From assembly GCA_034401795.1 (NCBI GenBank), contig CM067366.1:82924116-82988115 (forward strand): 64,000 nt of DNA. Reading direction: 5' to 3'. The notes under the pieces were generated by a model. It made no database searches. It was not told the origin of the DNA and was given only the letters and a program-made list of their open reading frames with translations. Both the position numbers and the translations under genes were made by a program. The DNA is from Chaetoderma sp. LZ-2023a (Eukaryota; Mollusca; Caudofoveata; Chaetodermatida; Chaetodermatidae). Each line of letters opens with the position of its first letter. Positions within the stretch are counted from its first letter, which is position 1. Positions 1 to 10,049 of this stretch are shown one piece after another.

Positions 1-602
1 TCAAATGCTTTAGACTAGCCGAACGCAACGGTTCGAAAGGGTGCTTGGCCAGTACATTAAGCACTAAAGATAGACTCCAGGCTGGAATGACTACCGGTTG
101 TCTCGGGCGGAGATTACTCATTCCCTTCAACATCACATTTAACTGGGCCACCTCTGGACTATCCCTGTTGGCTAGACAAGGGATAACTGATGCCAAAGTA
201 TCCAGCAACTGTGACGGGAGCTAGTCCTGAAAAGAACAGCTCACAGAGAAAGTCTGCTATTTGCTGAATAGTGGATTGAAAGGTATCAATACCCTTTTCT
301 TCACACCAGTCTGCAAATCTGTTAACCTTGCTGTTATATGACTTGAAGGTTGACCTCCTTCTCGCAGCCGCGATGAAATCAGCAGCCTGTCGAGAAAAGC
401 CTTCCGACGTGGAACGTTGTTTGACAACATCCACGCAGTCAATTTGAACATTTCGGGACGCTCGTGTAGGAAGCGTCCCTTGGCCTGTGAGATTATGTTC
501 GGAATCTCGGGCAACTGCACACGATTTTCCACCAGCAGATCTAGAAGATCCGTGAACCACGCCCTGCTCGGCCAATACGGCGCTATTAGCAGGACCAGAC
601 AC
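1..602 (-). pseudogene. DIRS 1 tyrosine recombinase, N-terminal part, frameshifted and cut by window edge
   Basis: From 602 downwards the frame gives a core-binding region (NVQIDCVDVVK, then a lysine- and arginine-rich stretch with NRFADW and IADFL). It aligns with the recombinase of element 3 at 46.5-47.7 kb. After TVAGY, near base 195, the open frame turns into unrelated residues. The matching continuation (VIPCLANR, then SNLRPRQPVVIPAWSLSL) lies in another frame down to base 1, so there is a single frameshift. The catalytic Arg, His and Tyr boxes would lie left of the window. The first part overlaps the end of the RT frame, as is usual in DIRS elements. Confidence 0.8.
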
Positions 603-2416
603 GGTTCCTCCCCGACCTTCACCAATACCTTCGGTAGAAGAATGGTGGGTGGGTACGCGTAAGCGTGCATCCCTCTCCAGCTTATCGCCAGAGCCTCTGT
701 ATCAACGGCATTTGGATCTGGAATCGGCGAGACATATGTCATGATTTGAGCACTTTCCTTTGTGGCGAACAAGTCCACGTTGGGTTTGCCCCAATGCTCG
801 AAGATCCGTCGCAGAACCGAAGGGTTGAGGGACAATTCTGTTGGCAAGATTCTCTGTCTGCGAGACAAAGCATCCGCCAGAATGTTCAATCGGCCAGGAA
901 TATGAGCTGCTTTCAAAACAACCGAGTAATTCCTGCACCATTGAATCAAGTGCCACACCCTGATGCACAGAGTGGGCGACCTGGTCCCGCCTTGGCGATT
1001 TATATATGATACTACTGTCGAATTGTCCGACCGTATCAATATCACCTTGCCCCTGATCATCGGAAGGAACTCTTCCAACGCCAGTTCCACTGCCATCATT
1101 TCCAACAGATTGATATGCAGCTGACTCTCCGGGAGAGTCCATGTGCCCGAGACCTGGTGTTCTCCCAGGCAGGCACCCCACCCTTCCAGCGATACATCCG
1201 TGTAGACAGACAGCTGGGGTGGGGTAGGTGCAGCGAAAACCCCTAATAGGAGATTCTGACGCTGTTTCCACCATAGAAGATGCGATATTATCGGCTCCAA
1301 AACTGGCACCAGTTTTGACAGGGGTTCTGTTCTCTGTTTCCACAGAGACATCAGATACAACTGGATAGGCCTTCGCATTAGAGCAGCGTACGGGATAACC
1401 TGCTCCATGGAGACCATCATGCCCAGCATCTGAAGGAACCGCCTCGCCTGAATGTGGTTTCCCACTCGAAAACTCTTGAGGATGGCTAACAGAGACACCA
1501 CTCTGGGCTCTGACGGGTAAACCCTGCCCTCCTCGAGGTCGAATCGCATCCCCAAATAAACGAAATGTTGAGTGGGCGTCAACTCGGATTTCTCCTTGTT
1601 GACTATCCAGCCTAGATCTGAAAGTAACTTCAGAGTCAGAGCAGTATCCACGTTCAACCTGGCTGCCGAGTCTGCCTTGAGCAGCCAGTCGTCTATGTAG
1701 GTGTGTAGCGCCACGTTCTCTTTTCTGAGAAACGCTGTCACCGCAAGGACCACTCTTGTGAAAACCCTCGGAGCTGTCGACAGGCCAAACGGGAGAACTG
1801 TAAACTCTCTTACTTGATTCTGAAACGCAAATCTCAGAAACCTGTGCCAACTCCGATTCATAGGAATGTGGAAATATGCATCTTTCAGATCGATCGATAC
1901 ACACCACATTCCTTTCCTCAATCCCGCCATTACCGACCTCGGCATTTCCATCTGGAACCGAGGCGTATGGATAAACCAATTTAATGGCCTGAGATTGAGT
2001 ATGGGTCTCCATCCCCCTGTGCTCTTGGGGACAAGGAACATGTTTGACTAGAAGCCTGGAGTGTTCTGGTTTGCTGGTTTTATTGCTCCCTTCAGAAACA
2101 AACCCAACACTTCCTTTTGAACGGCTTCTAACTTGTCTGGCTCCCCTGGTACGGGTGTCCAGACAGGTGCCAAAGACAGATTTTGTGGTGGAAAGTCCCA
2201 CCACTCCGGCATGTAACCCTGGGATAACCATCCCAGGACCAGACTGTCTGACGTCACACCTCGCCAGGCCTCGACGAAACGCATGAGCCTTCCACCTACC
2301 ATAGACGCCTCGACGTCTAACGGGGTTGTCCGGCTCGCTGTCCGCCCCCACCCCCCTTTCTTAACGAGAGAGAGTGAGAACCATTTCGTTCTAGGCACGA
2401 CGGGTATAACTGGCAC
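257..2416 (-). pseudogene. DIRS 1 reverse transcriptase, RNase H and methyltransferase-like polyprotein, one in-frame stop
   Basis: The RT shows STGGWRPILNLRPLN, the DLKDAYFHIP motif and the catalytic HTYIDDWLL (YIDD codons at 1699-1688). RNase H follows, with acidic residues in VYTD, LLEMM, RSDNS and LADALSR. The C-terminal stretch (PNVDLFATKE, YVSPIPD, AYAYPP, LLIAPYWPSRAWF) resembles the Dam-like methyltransferase region described after RNase H in DIRS elements. A TAG at 2050-2048 falls where element 3 has Tyr (PGFYS), splitting an otherwise continuous frame into 2416-2048 and 2041-257. This looks like a simple nonsense mutation. The methyltransferase assignment is by layout and weak motif match. 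Confidence 0.85.
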
Positions 2417-2473
2417 CGCTGTTCCTGTCGCACAGGCGCGGTCCAGGCGGATATGAAGGGAGCTTTCGTACCC

Positions 2474-4580
2474 TCAGGTACGCTTCGGCTCCTTCTGTCT
2501 GCCCTTTGAGGCCTTACCCGTACCCTTCCCCTTGCCCTTCCCACCCCTAGGGCGGTCAGGAGCAACATTGGGGAGGGTAGGCGCCTCTACAACCTTCCTG
2601 GGCTTCTTCGCCGGCGGCGGCTCCGAAAACCCAGCTGAAGCAGAAGTCGCAACAGGCCTGGCTTTCGCCTTGCCCTTATGCTTCTTCTGCTTCTTTGAAG
2701 GCTGTCCCATTAGCGGTTTCCCCACAGCCCCTAGTGCGTGCGCCTGCCGCACTAGCTCAGCTGTAGGTTTACCGCTAACCGATTCTGCGCGATACTGGCG
2801 GTATCCTCTAAGATGGCCCGCGCTTGGCCACCGAAGATGCTAGGCCCTGTCAGGGGCATCCCAAGAAGACGCTCCCTGACTGCCGTAGCCGGACGCATAT
2901 GGTCAATGACCATTTGCCTCCTGGACTTCATCACTCGCGCTTGCACCCTTGCCAATGCGTCCATCGACAGCACCAGGCCGTCATTAACACATGAAAGCAC
3001 CACAGGTGGCACAGGGTGGCCTGCCCCTGCTTCAGCCCACACCGACTGAAGGAGATGATAAGAATGATTGACAGCGCTCATCGCTGCCCTCACACCCTCA
3101 TCGCATAGGGACAGGACTTCTTCCTGGTGTACTTGAGACTTATCCACTAGTGCCGGACCGGGGCCACCCGACCCGGCACTCTGGACTCCCAGTACCCATC
3201 GGTCATCCTCCGTGACCGACGGGACTACACCATACCTGTCGTATTCCCCCGCGGAATACGACATCTTGCCCGCACCTCCCTGGAGGCCGCTGGGAGCTGA
3301 CCCTTGGTCATTAGTTGTTTGCTATAAATAGCATCCAACAAATCTATGAACCGTGGATCCAGTCCCACTGACTGGATCCGGGTTGCGGGCAAAATCCCCG
3401 TCCTAATCGACGCAACCGACGGACGGGGCGCATCTTCATCGGCCGTGGCCGAAACCACAGACGGGTCAACCCTGGCTAGCCACGCCAGAGCATCTGACCA
3501 ATCTACCTCCGACGAAGACACCCCCGCAAACACGTCACCCGTTGACGTGCTCACGGGTCTGCCAGCCACGGCCTCCCGGCAAGGAGCCACGGCTGACACG
3601 CCAGGCACTCCGCTACCACACGGTTCCGCCGCCACCCCATGAAACACTCCGGTCCATGGGGTAGGTCCGCACGGAAAACCGTACGGACCCGTAGCAGTCG
3701 CGGAACCATAGCCGGACACGGCGCCAACGGCACCCCACATCCGGCTGCCGGACCAGGCGAGATAGGTGAGTACCACGCCTGGCCCGGCACACCCGTTCCC
3801 GTGACGGCTGGTGACAAACCAAGCCGCACGGTACCGGTGCACGGTAACGGATTGGCCTCAGCCACAGGCGGAGCCGCTGACCTGGCTTGCGCCAAACCAG
3901 ACAAATGGAGGCCGGTTCCGTCCAGGACGGAATCAACCTCCATATTCTCCACCTGCGGCTTCACGGGCCGCAGCAACCTCTCCTCCTCGGCCTCCTCGTC
4001 TTCAGACTCCGAAGAGCCGTCACTAGACGAGTCAACCATCTCCCACACCTGACGGACCGGCCACCGCTACTGGACCACCCGGAGGTGGCCGCAGAGAGAC
4101 AGAACCCGTCTGGCCGAAGCCAGACGGGACTGCCAGGGGGCCGTACGAGACGGCCCCCTCGGTAACCAGTCCAGAATCCTGTCCGAGGACAGGATCCGTA
4201 CCAGGCATGGGGAGAAACTGCCCCCCAACCTTTGGTAGCAGGGACGACACCAGCGTGGGCAGAACGCTATGCAGAAAACCCTGCATAGCCGGACCAAACC
4301 ACGCCGGCGGTGCCATCTCCGCCACCTCCAGCTGGGGACGTGGAGCACCCCCACCGGCCGAACCGGGCGCTCCACGATTTCCTCTCGGACCGCCTGACCC
4401 CGCGTCAGACCCAGCCAACTCCTTCTGGGCAAGGAACTTAACCATCATCTCGACGGACCACACTGCACAAACATTACACCTATGATCAATATTACACAGG
4501 GAACACCTAAAACAAGCATGGTCCTTGAACACGACACGGACAAACTTATGGCATTCGTCACATGATGGCGGGGCTGGCTT
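2474..4580 (-). pseudogene. DIRS 1 gag-like region with N-terminal Cys cluster, several frame breaks
   Basis: The first part begins with a Cys cluster of spacing CX2CX12CX2CX2CX5CX2C (first Cys codon at 4562), followed by a Gly/Pro-rich segment. Next come an acidic Ser/Glu tract (near 4040-3970), a DWSDALAWLARV segment, a YGVVP segment (near 3240), a helical segment ending at 2752, and a very basic Lys/Arg tail (2750-2474). The pieces lie in different frames (about 4532-4032, 4048-3551, 3842-3225, 3264-2752, 2752-2474). The DWSDA, YGVVP and LTGPSIFGGQA segments match gag parts of elements 2 and 3, which supports the order. Gag proteins of DIRS elements are poorly conserved, so the role is inferred from position and nucleic-acid-binding features. 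Confidence 0.7.
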
Positions 4581-5650
4581 GGCCTATAACATAAGCACAA
4601 ACCTACAATAAACAAGCGGAACGAGACCCGGATGGAAGGCAGACAATTAATTTTCAAATAATTTTGACTCATAAATTAACCGTAACCTCCCCGCACCCCA
4701 CCCCGCCACGTTACAACAACGATCGCATTGATTATGACGACAAGAACGCGGCGGGCATTAAACACACCCATAATAGATCCTCCAGGATGTGTAACGGCTC
4801 CAGGAATCATATCGCATAGCATTCGGGGTATATTTACTAATCAATATAAATTATACTCCTAACGAAAGCAGCACGATATGTGAAGAAAACAACAAAATGT
4901 ATAACAAACTGCTGTATCACACGGTAAAACCGCAGACCACGCATTTACTCAAGAATTTTGAAACCACCGATCATTGCAAACCGATCGTGATCGCACGTAA
5001 ACTTGATCATTCTAAAGTTTCCGGTACCATTTTTAGTACGCAGCACCCAGAACAAGATGCGCGAATTAATGAAAAAAATTTTCTTCACATAAACATCCGA
5101 GCGACCGGGTGTGACGTCACCCGCTCGGATTCTACGGAGAAACGACGTCAGCCGATATTCGTGTTAGAAATACTGTAGCAAACACCTATTTTCATATCTG
5201 CCGATCGCCTGTTGGGGGTTAAAGAAGGCGATCGTCTAGCATATATCGTTGTTAGCACACGTCCCAGATTCTATGGGGTCAGAAATTGGAACATGCGACA
5301 CAACGAAATTTAGAGACCTAAGTCTTTTAACTATGGATAATAAAGAACGATACAACCTGGTTATCTTCGGCGGTATTCTCCATAGTCCTTAGTTAATCCT
5401 TTCACGAACACACAAACTATCACAGATTAAAGACTTAGATTTTCTTTCACAAAAAAACCACTAAAATCCTTAATGCAGAAAGCATGTATTGCTCTTGTTG
5501 CTATGCAAACAAGAATGAGCTCTATGGTAAACGGGTACTCGGCAGTTGGGAGCCGAGTACCCGGTTCCCAGGAGTCGGTAAAGCTTTCTAAGTCTATAAT
5601 CCTAGAGCCGCTGTCAGGGCCAGCTGTATATCAGAAGTAACAGAATGGTG
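4581..5650. other. Inter-element stretch with a cluster of short hairpins; no gene seen
   Basis: No credible protein is encoded. Four short inverted repeats cluster here. One is around 5095-5130 (GGGTG/CACCC arms with a perfect CRE-like TGACGTCA at the centre). One is at about 5203-5236 (CGATCGCC/GGCGATCG). One spans about 5318-5392 (CTATGGA/TCCATAG). One is at 5532-5563, with 12-bp arms CGGGTACTCGGC/GCCGAGTACCCG around an 8-base loop. Part may be the 5' leader and terminal repeat of DIRS 1, but the junction could not be fixed. Confidence 0.5.
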
Positions 5651-5670
5651 AGTATTGATCGAAGGAGAAT
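5651..5670. repeat. 20-bp direct repeat, left copy, flanking DIRS 2
   Basis: AGTATTGATCGAAGGAGAAT is repeated exactly at 9331-9350. The two copies abut the broken RT on the left and the outer end of the terminal repeat on the right. The flanking bases differ, so the match is exactly 20 bp. Confidence 0.9.
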
Positions 5671-6529
5671 CCCACTGTCTGCCCTGGAATGTGAATCTCA
5701 GGAAGCAACGGAAACTCCTCGCTATTGGAATGTGAAAATAAGCATCCTTCAAATTTATTGAAGCTGTCCACATTCCCTTCTCCAACCCTGCCAATACCGA
5801 TTTCACCGTCTCCATTTGGAAACTGGGTGTGTCCATGAACTTGTTCAATGGCATGAGGTTGAGAATTGGTCTCCACCCTCCAGTGCTTTTCGTTACTAGG
5901 AACATGGTTGAATAGAAGCCCGGGCACTTCTGTGCCGGCTGAATCGCTCCTTTTTGTATGAGGGGATTTATTTCTTCCTCTATACACAATCTTTGATCTG
6001 GATCTCTTGGAATTTGAGTCCAGACTGGCACCAGAGACAGTCGCGATGGAGGGCCTGTTATCCAATTGGGATGATACCCGACTGAAAGCCATCGCAAGAC
6101 TAAACGGTCCTGAGTCAACCGTTCCCACTCTTGCTTGTGATGGGCCAATCGGCCTCCCACTGGACCACCTAGGGAGAGGGGTGGACATAAGGAGTGCAAG
6201 AGTGGCACTGTCTCCTTGGCCAGAAGCACTGGAGTGGTTCTCACCATGATAACCGACCCATCAGGCACGATTACCATGACCAGATCCTCGCGCGCCACGA
6301 CCAGCGCCACGCACACCTCGGTGCGTGGGCGGCTGCCTGGCTGGCTGTGCCGTAGGAGCCTGCACCCCCCCTCTGACCTGGCCACCACCTCGAGCCTACA
6401 GGGGATGATACGCAGGGGGAGCTGCGCGAATGCGCTCTCTGCGGAGCACTTCAAATTGCTCGCCCAGTGCCCTCTGGTTATTGACCAGGGTGACCGTCTC
6501 CTGGAGGTGCTTGCATCCCTCACCTCCAA
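5671..6529 (-). pseudogene. DIRS 2 reverse transcriptase, N-terminal half only
   Basis: The frame shows the LSLVPVWTQIPRDP linker, an IQKGAIQPAQKCPGFYST segment, STGGWRPILNLMPLNKF and LKDAYFHIP, then FQGRQW. Element 3 continues FGVLPFRISTAPRVF at this point. Here the reading runs into the flanking 20-bp repeat and about 20 meaningless residues to a stop at 5594. The catalytic YIDD is missing, so the protein is non-functional. Confidence 0.85.
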
Positions 6530-8238
6530 AGAGACCAGGACCTGCCATAGGCGTACGCAGCAGCCTATTATACACGTCCTGAGATGGGCACAGATTGTCT
6601 AAAGCAAACGTGCGCCGCGCCCGGACACTTCTAGTCACCGACCAGGTTAAACAATCCAGAGCCAGGTTGATACCATCCTGGATGGCTCTCTGGACCGTTA
6701 CCAGACTCGGCTGGCGCGACGCGGATGCCGTTACTACCCCTTGTAACAGCTGTGGGACATGAGAAAGCGCCGCAATAGACGCTCTCCTACTCTCCTCCGC
6801 ATCGCGCAATGTGGTGTTTGCTGAACGCAAACCATTCAAGCAGAGTTCCCGTGTCAGACCGGGAGCCTGGCCTCCTGTCCTCACCTAACGCTGCGCGGTC
6901 ATCCACACTCGGCTTAGGTACCACACCGTATTTCTAATATTCATCAGACACGATGCGGCAACGGCTCGCCTCCTCGCGAGGAGCCTGCGCGAGCCGTCCA
7001 TGCACCTTGATGGACGTCTCTGCCGCCATGAACATATCTACAATATGTTCAGCCAGCGGCAGAGATGGCATAGCATTAAGAGCCGGCGTAGCTGCCAACC
7101 ACGGGCGGTGATCCCGCTGGCTAGCCGACTGTTCCACAGATAGGTCTTGCCTTACGCTTATCAGCCAATGACAATCGTCCGACCAATCCTCCTCTGTGGC
7201 TACCTGCGAAAGCTCTACAAGACGAGGACCTTCGTCTTCCTCCTGAGCGATCGCAGGCGTGTATGAGGCTGGCTGATCTGACACTCCTGGCTAGCCAGAG
7301 AAAGCATGAGGGCCCGAAAGAGCAGGCATACTAAACTGACTGGCTTGACCAGGAGCAGGCGCCGTGGTATTGCGTGGGGAGAATTTCGCCACACCACGGC
7401 ATGCGGTAGGCCTGGCCATCAGAGCCAACCCCGGCCACCTTCTGTGCCGTGAACCCTACTCCTGCATGAGCAGAACCATGCACAATGTCGCCTGTATTCC
7501 CCGCGAGGGTGCACAGACGTCAATGTCCATGGTCACGGCATCAGAAGGAGAGCCCAACAGATAATTCTCTTCATCCTGGCCAGAAAGATTAGACTCCGGG
7601 TCAGCGAAGAATGCTAACCCGGACTGGCCAGGAACGGTACCATAGGAGGAAATGGTACCTGCGGTGTGCGGATATTCCTGGGCTGATAAGCAGGCACCAG
7701 GCTTCAGCGACAACCGTCCACCGGCGCGGCAAGCCTGCTGCCAGTGTCCTGGACCGCCCCCTCTAATGGGGCCACCTCTGAATCTTGCTCGAAAACTGGA
7801 ATTGCCCTAAGGAAACCTGATTCAGAGGCGGGTATTATCTGATCCGAAGCAGATGAAGAGGACAACAAAAGATTTTGTCCAGGAAGCATGCCACGGAGCA
7901 AATCTGGAACCAAATCCTTGATTGTCCTATTCATCTCTCCCAACATCTCAACTCGGAATGCCTCCATATCCACAGTGGACGAGGCCTTCCTCTTACCCTT
8001 CTTACCCGACACCTCTCTCTTCGCATTTCTCTCCTCTTCACACACCTTTTCCCGAGCCGGTAACGACAAGAATTCTGTCATTAGTTCCCCCCCCCCCCCA
8101 CTGTTTACATATTTCACACTTAAGCAGTGGTCCACAGGGACTGCACTGAAAGCAGAGATGAGGGGCGAAACATTCTTTAAGGAAACGTCCACAAGAAGCA
8201 CAACCAGGTTTCTGAAACAGGCCAGAGGGCGAAGACAA
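6396..8238 (-). pseudogene. DIRS 2 gag-like region, broken
   Basis: The same Cys cluster (CASCGRFLK...CFQCSPCGPLLKCEIC) opens the frame near 8210. A poly-G run (C13 on the + strand, 8087-8099) then changes frame. It is followed by a charged helical part (DMEAFRVEMLGEMNRTIKDL), a DPESNLSGQ segment, DWSDDCHWL, and a long segment ending RERIRAAPPAYHPL. Frame breaks lie near 8090, 7705, 7290-7400 and 6934-6884. Unlike element 3, this copy keeps the stretch of about 240 bp that contains YGVVPK (near 6930), so it is the better guide to the ancestral gag layout of the family. Confidence 0.7.
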
Positions 8239-9120
8239 TGAGTATTTTAGTTATAAGGATTAGAACCTCAAAACCAAAATAAAAGGAGAGGGAAGGTGGT
8301 CATACAGACCACCTACAAAGATAATAAACCAGCGTTGGGCAAAACTTTAAATGTTAATAAAGTGCAAGGCTGATTAAGACGTCATAGCTTCAAAAATAAG
8401 ACGTTAAATCGTTCCGAAACAAGCATCCAGGTGTAAGGACGAATTGTATTCATATCCAGAGCATCTTAACTGGAAAGGATAGTGGATACAGACTATACAA
8501 ACTTCAGATATACAATGATAAAATGGCAGCAGATTTTCTAAATATTTTCAAATAAAATTGAAGTGCCTAATATCATAACTAGAATACCTGAGTCTTTAGC
8601 ATATACAAAAATGTACAAACCATCCGATCTGATGAACTGGAAACTCCACCAACTCTATGACCTCTTCACTCTCTCCACCTATAAGGGGAAGAAAGTGGAC
8701 CAAGAGGGCAAAGTGAGAAGACCTTCTTCCGAGGCCTCCAACTCACTGAGCATTGATTTTTGGTTAGATAACCTAACAATGTTAGTAGGAAATGGAACCT
8801 TGGTGGAGAGAAAAACAAACCCTCTGTCGATGTGCTGTCCTGTTCAATCATAGATAGATACCTGTGGACATAAAGACAAAGAGAGATTAGTATTTCATAG
8901 CGCCATAATAGAAATAAGGCGCTTAACATGTTAAATGCGAGTCCTGGAAACACATTACAACTGAACAAAACTCACTAAAACGTAGTAGAAATCATCTGAT
9001 AATACGGTCCTGGGCCCTCCTCTGGAGATGCAGCATGCTCAGACATGATCTCAGGTAATTAGATATTTGAATTTTCTATTTTTAATTGAAAAGCCAGCAG
9101 AAAACTTTTAAGACAAAAGT

Positions 9121-9330
9121 CGCATGTGGTCTCTCTGCCAATAAATTAGCAAAGAGGAAGTACTAGTCTGCGCATGCGCAGTGGTTGGGGCTAGCATCCG
9201 CTAGACTGTCACCTGACTACCTGCCCAGCAGGGGCACCTATCTTTTTTAATCTGAGTTTTTATTGAATGAAAGCCGATATTTAGCAATATCAAAGCATAT
9301 TAGGGATGTAAGTATACTCTTGAAGTGAAA
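9121..9330 (-). repeat. DIRS 2 5' terminal repeat
   Basis: The stretch from GCCAATAAATTAGCAAAGAG to GAAGTGAAA matches the right terminal repeat of element 3 (48389-48570) in the same orientation and the left one (41883-42108) in reverse. That is expected for the 5' end of a minus-strand DIRS element. It lacks the 10-bp GTACACAAAT-type insertion seen in the left repeat of element 3. Confidence 0.85.
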
Positions 9331-9350
9331 AGTATTGATCGAAGGAGAAT
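9331..9350. repeat. 20-bp direct repeat, right copy, flanking DIRS 2
   Basis: This is an exact copy of 5651-5670, placed directly outside the last base of the terminal repeat. Confidence 0.9.
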
Positions 9351-9789
9351 ATACTTTTTCAGGGATTTGTCTGTGAAAGGATTGATACAGCGAGTTAAAT
9401 TAATTTAATTAATTCCAGCTAAAATAAATATGTGATTCTAACACATAAACAGCCCCACCCACCACACTCCTAGTGAGCAGGCTAATAGGTATGCGGGTGT
9501 TTTCTACCCAGATCATATTTGGCCAGGGACTGTGAAGTGTCAGCGAGCAATTAATAATTGATAGATTGTTGTGTTAGTATTATACTAGGTCATCAATTAC
9601 TAGTACCCTGCTGGCGCAGGTGAGTCCATCAAGGCTGGAGTTCCAGGTACAGACACTGGCATGTCGCTTATGCCCATAAATTATATAATCCTATTAAAAA
9701 GTTAACATGCTTTGCAATTGAATATGTACTATGCAATCTGTGTAGTACATGTAATTTATGTTGTGAGCTGTGCAAACCCGAGCCATGTC
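9351..9789. other. AT-rich intergenic stretch
   Basis: No coding frame or recognisable repeat boundary is visible between the DIRS 2 flank and the next LINE fragment. Confidence 0.5.
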
Positions 9790-10038
9790 AGCTCAAACAA
9801 TGATTCTTGATCAACTAGTGTTTGTTTTACTTGAATTGAAAGCACCTAATCCCAACAAAAGCAATGGCCCAGATGAAATACCAGTGAGAATACTAAAGGA
9901 AGCTGCCAAAAAAATTAGTGCACCACCATGCAATAAGTCTCTAGAAGAAGGGGTACTACCCGACATCTGGAAAATGGCAAATGTATGCCGTATACACAAA
10001 CAAGCGGTATCAGAAGATACCAGTATCTCACATTTTTA
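9790..10038 (+). pseudogene. Non-LTR retrotransposon RT fragment
   Basis: The frame reads through NPNKSNGPDEIPVRILKEAA and EEGVLPDIWKMANVCRIHK, the first conserved block of LINE reverse transcriptases (CR1/Jockey type: PNKSxGPDxIPxxxLK ... W/DxWKxANVxPIxK). The block ends abruptly at 10038, and later RT motifs are not found downstream. It is a short dead fragment. Confidence 0.8.
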
Positions 10039-10049
10039 AGTTATCGTGG

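Larger units (their letters stand above)
1..4680 (-). mobile_element. DIRS-like retrotransposon 1 (5' and central part; 3' end outside window)
   Basis: Read on the minus strand the order is Cys-rich gag, RT, RNase H, methyltransferase-like region and tyrosine recombinase, which is the DIRS layout. The element leaves the window at base 1 inside the recombinase. The right (5') boundary is not resolved. The coding part ends near 4580, and I found no copy of the terminal repeat used by elements 2 and 3, so this is a separate DIRS family. Its protein differs clearly from elements 2 and 3, while all motifs align. It carries a stop codon in RT and a frameshift in the recombinase, so this copy is dead. 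Confidence 0.85.
5671..9330 (-). mobile_element. DIRS-like retrotransposon 2, truncated after early RT
   Basis: This belongs to the same family as element 3, with closely matching gag, RT start, 5' leader and terminal repeat. Its 5' terminal repeat ends at 9330 with GAAGTGAAA, the same outer end as element 3 at 41883. At the left it stops abruptly at base 5671 inside RT, so it lacks the YIDD motif, RNase H, methyltransferase-like region, recombinase and 3' repeats. The 8240-9120 interval is non-coding leader and is alignable to about 42110-43000 of element 3. The 20-bp flanking repeat suggests that this truncated form is what was inserted. Confidence 0.85.

Noticed and set aside
702..2351. 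Open frame of about 549 codons on the - strand
   Set aside because: It is a shadow of the DIRS RT/RNase H frame in another register; the residues match no family while the overlapping frame has all RT motifs.
4897..5178. Open frame of 93 codons on the + strand
   Set aside because: No recognisable domain, and it lies across the hairpin cluster next to DIRS 1.
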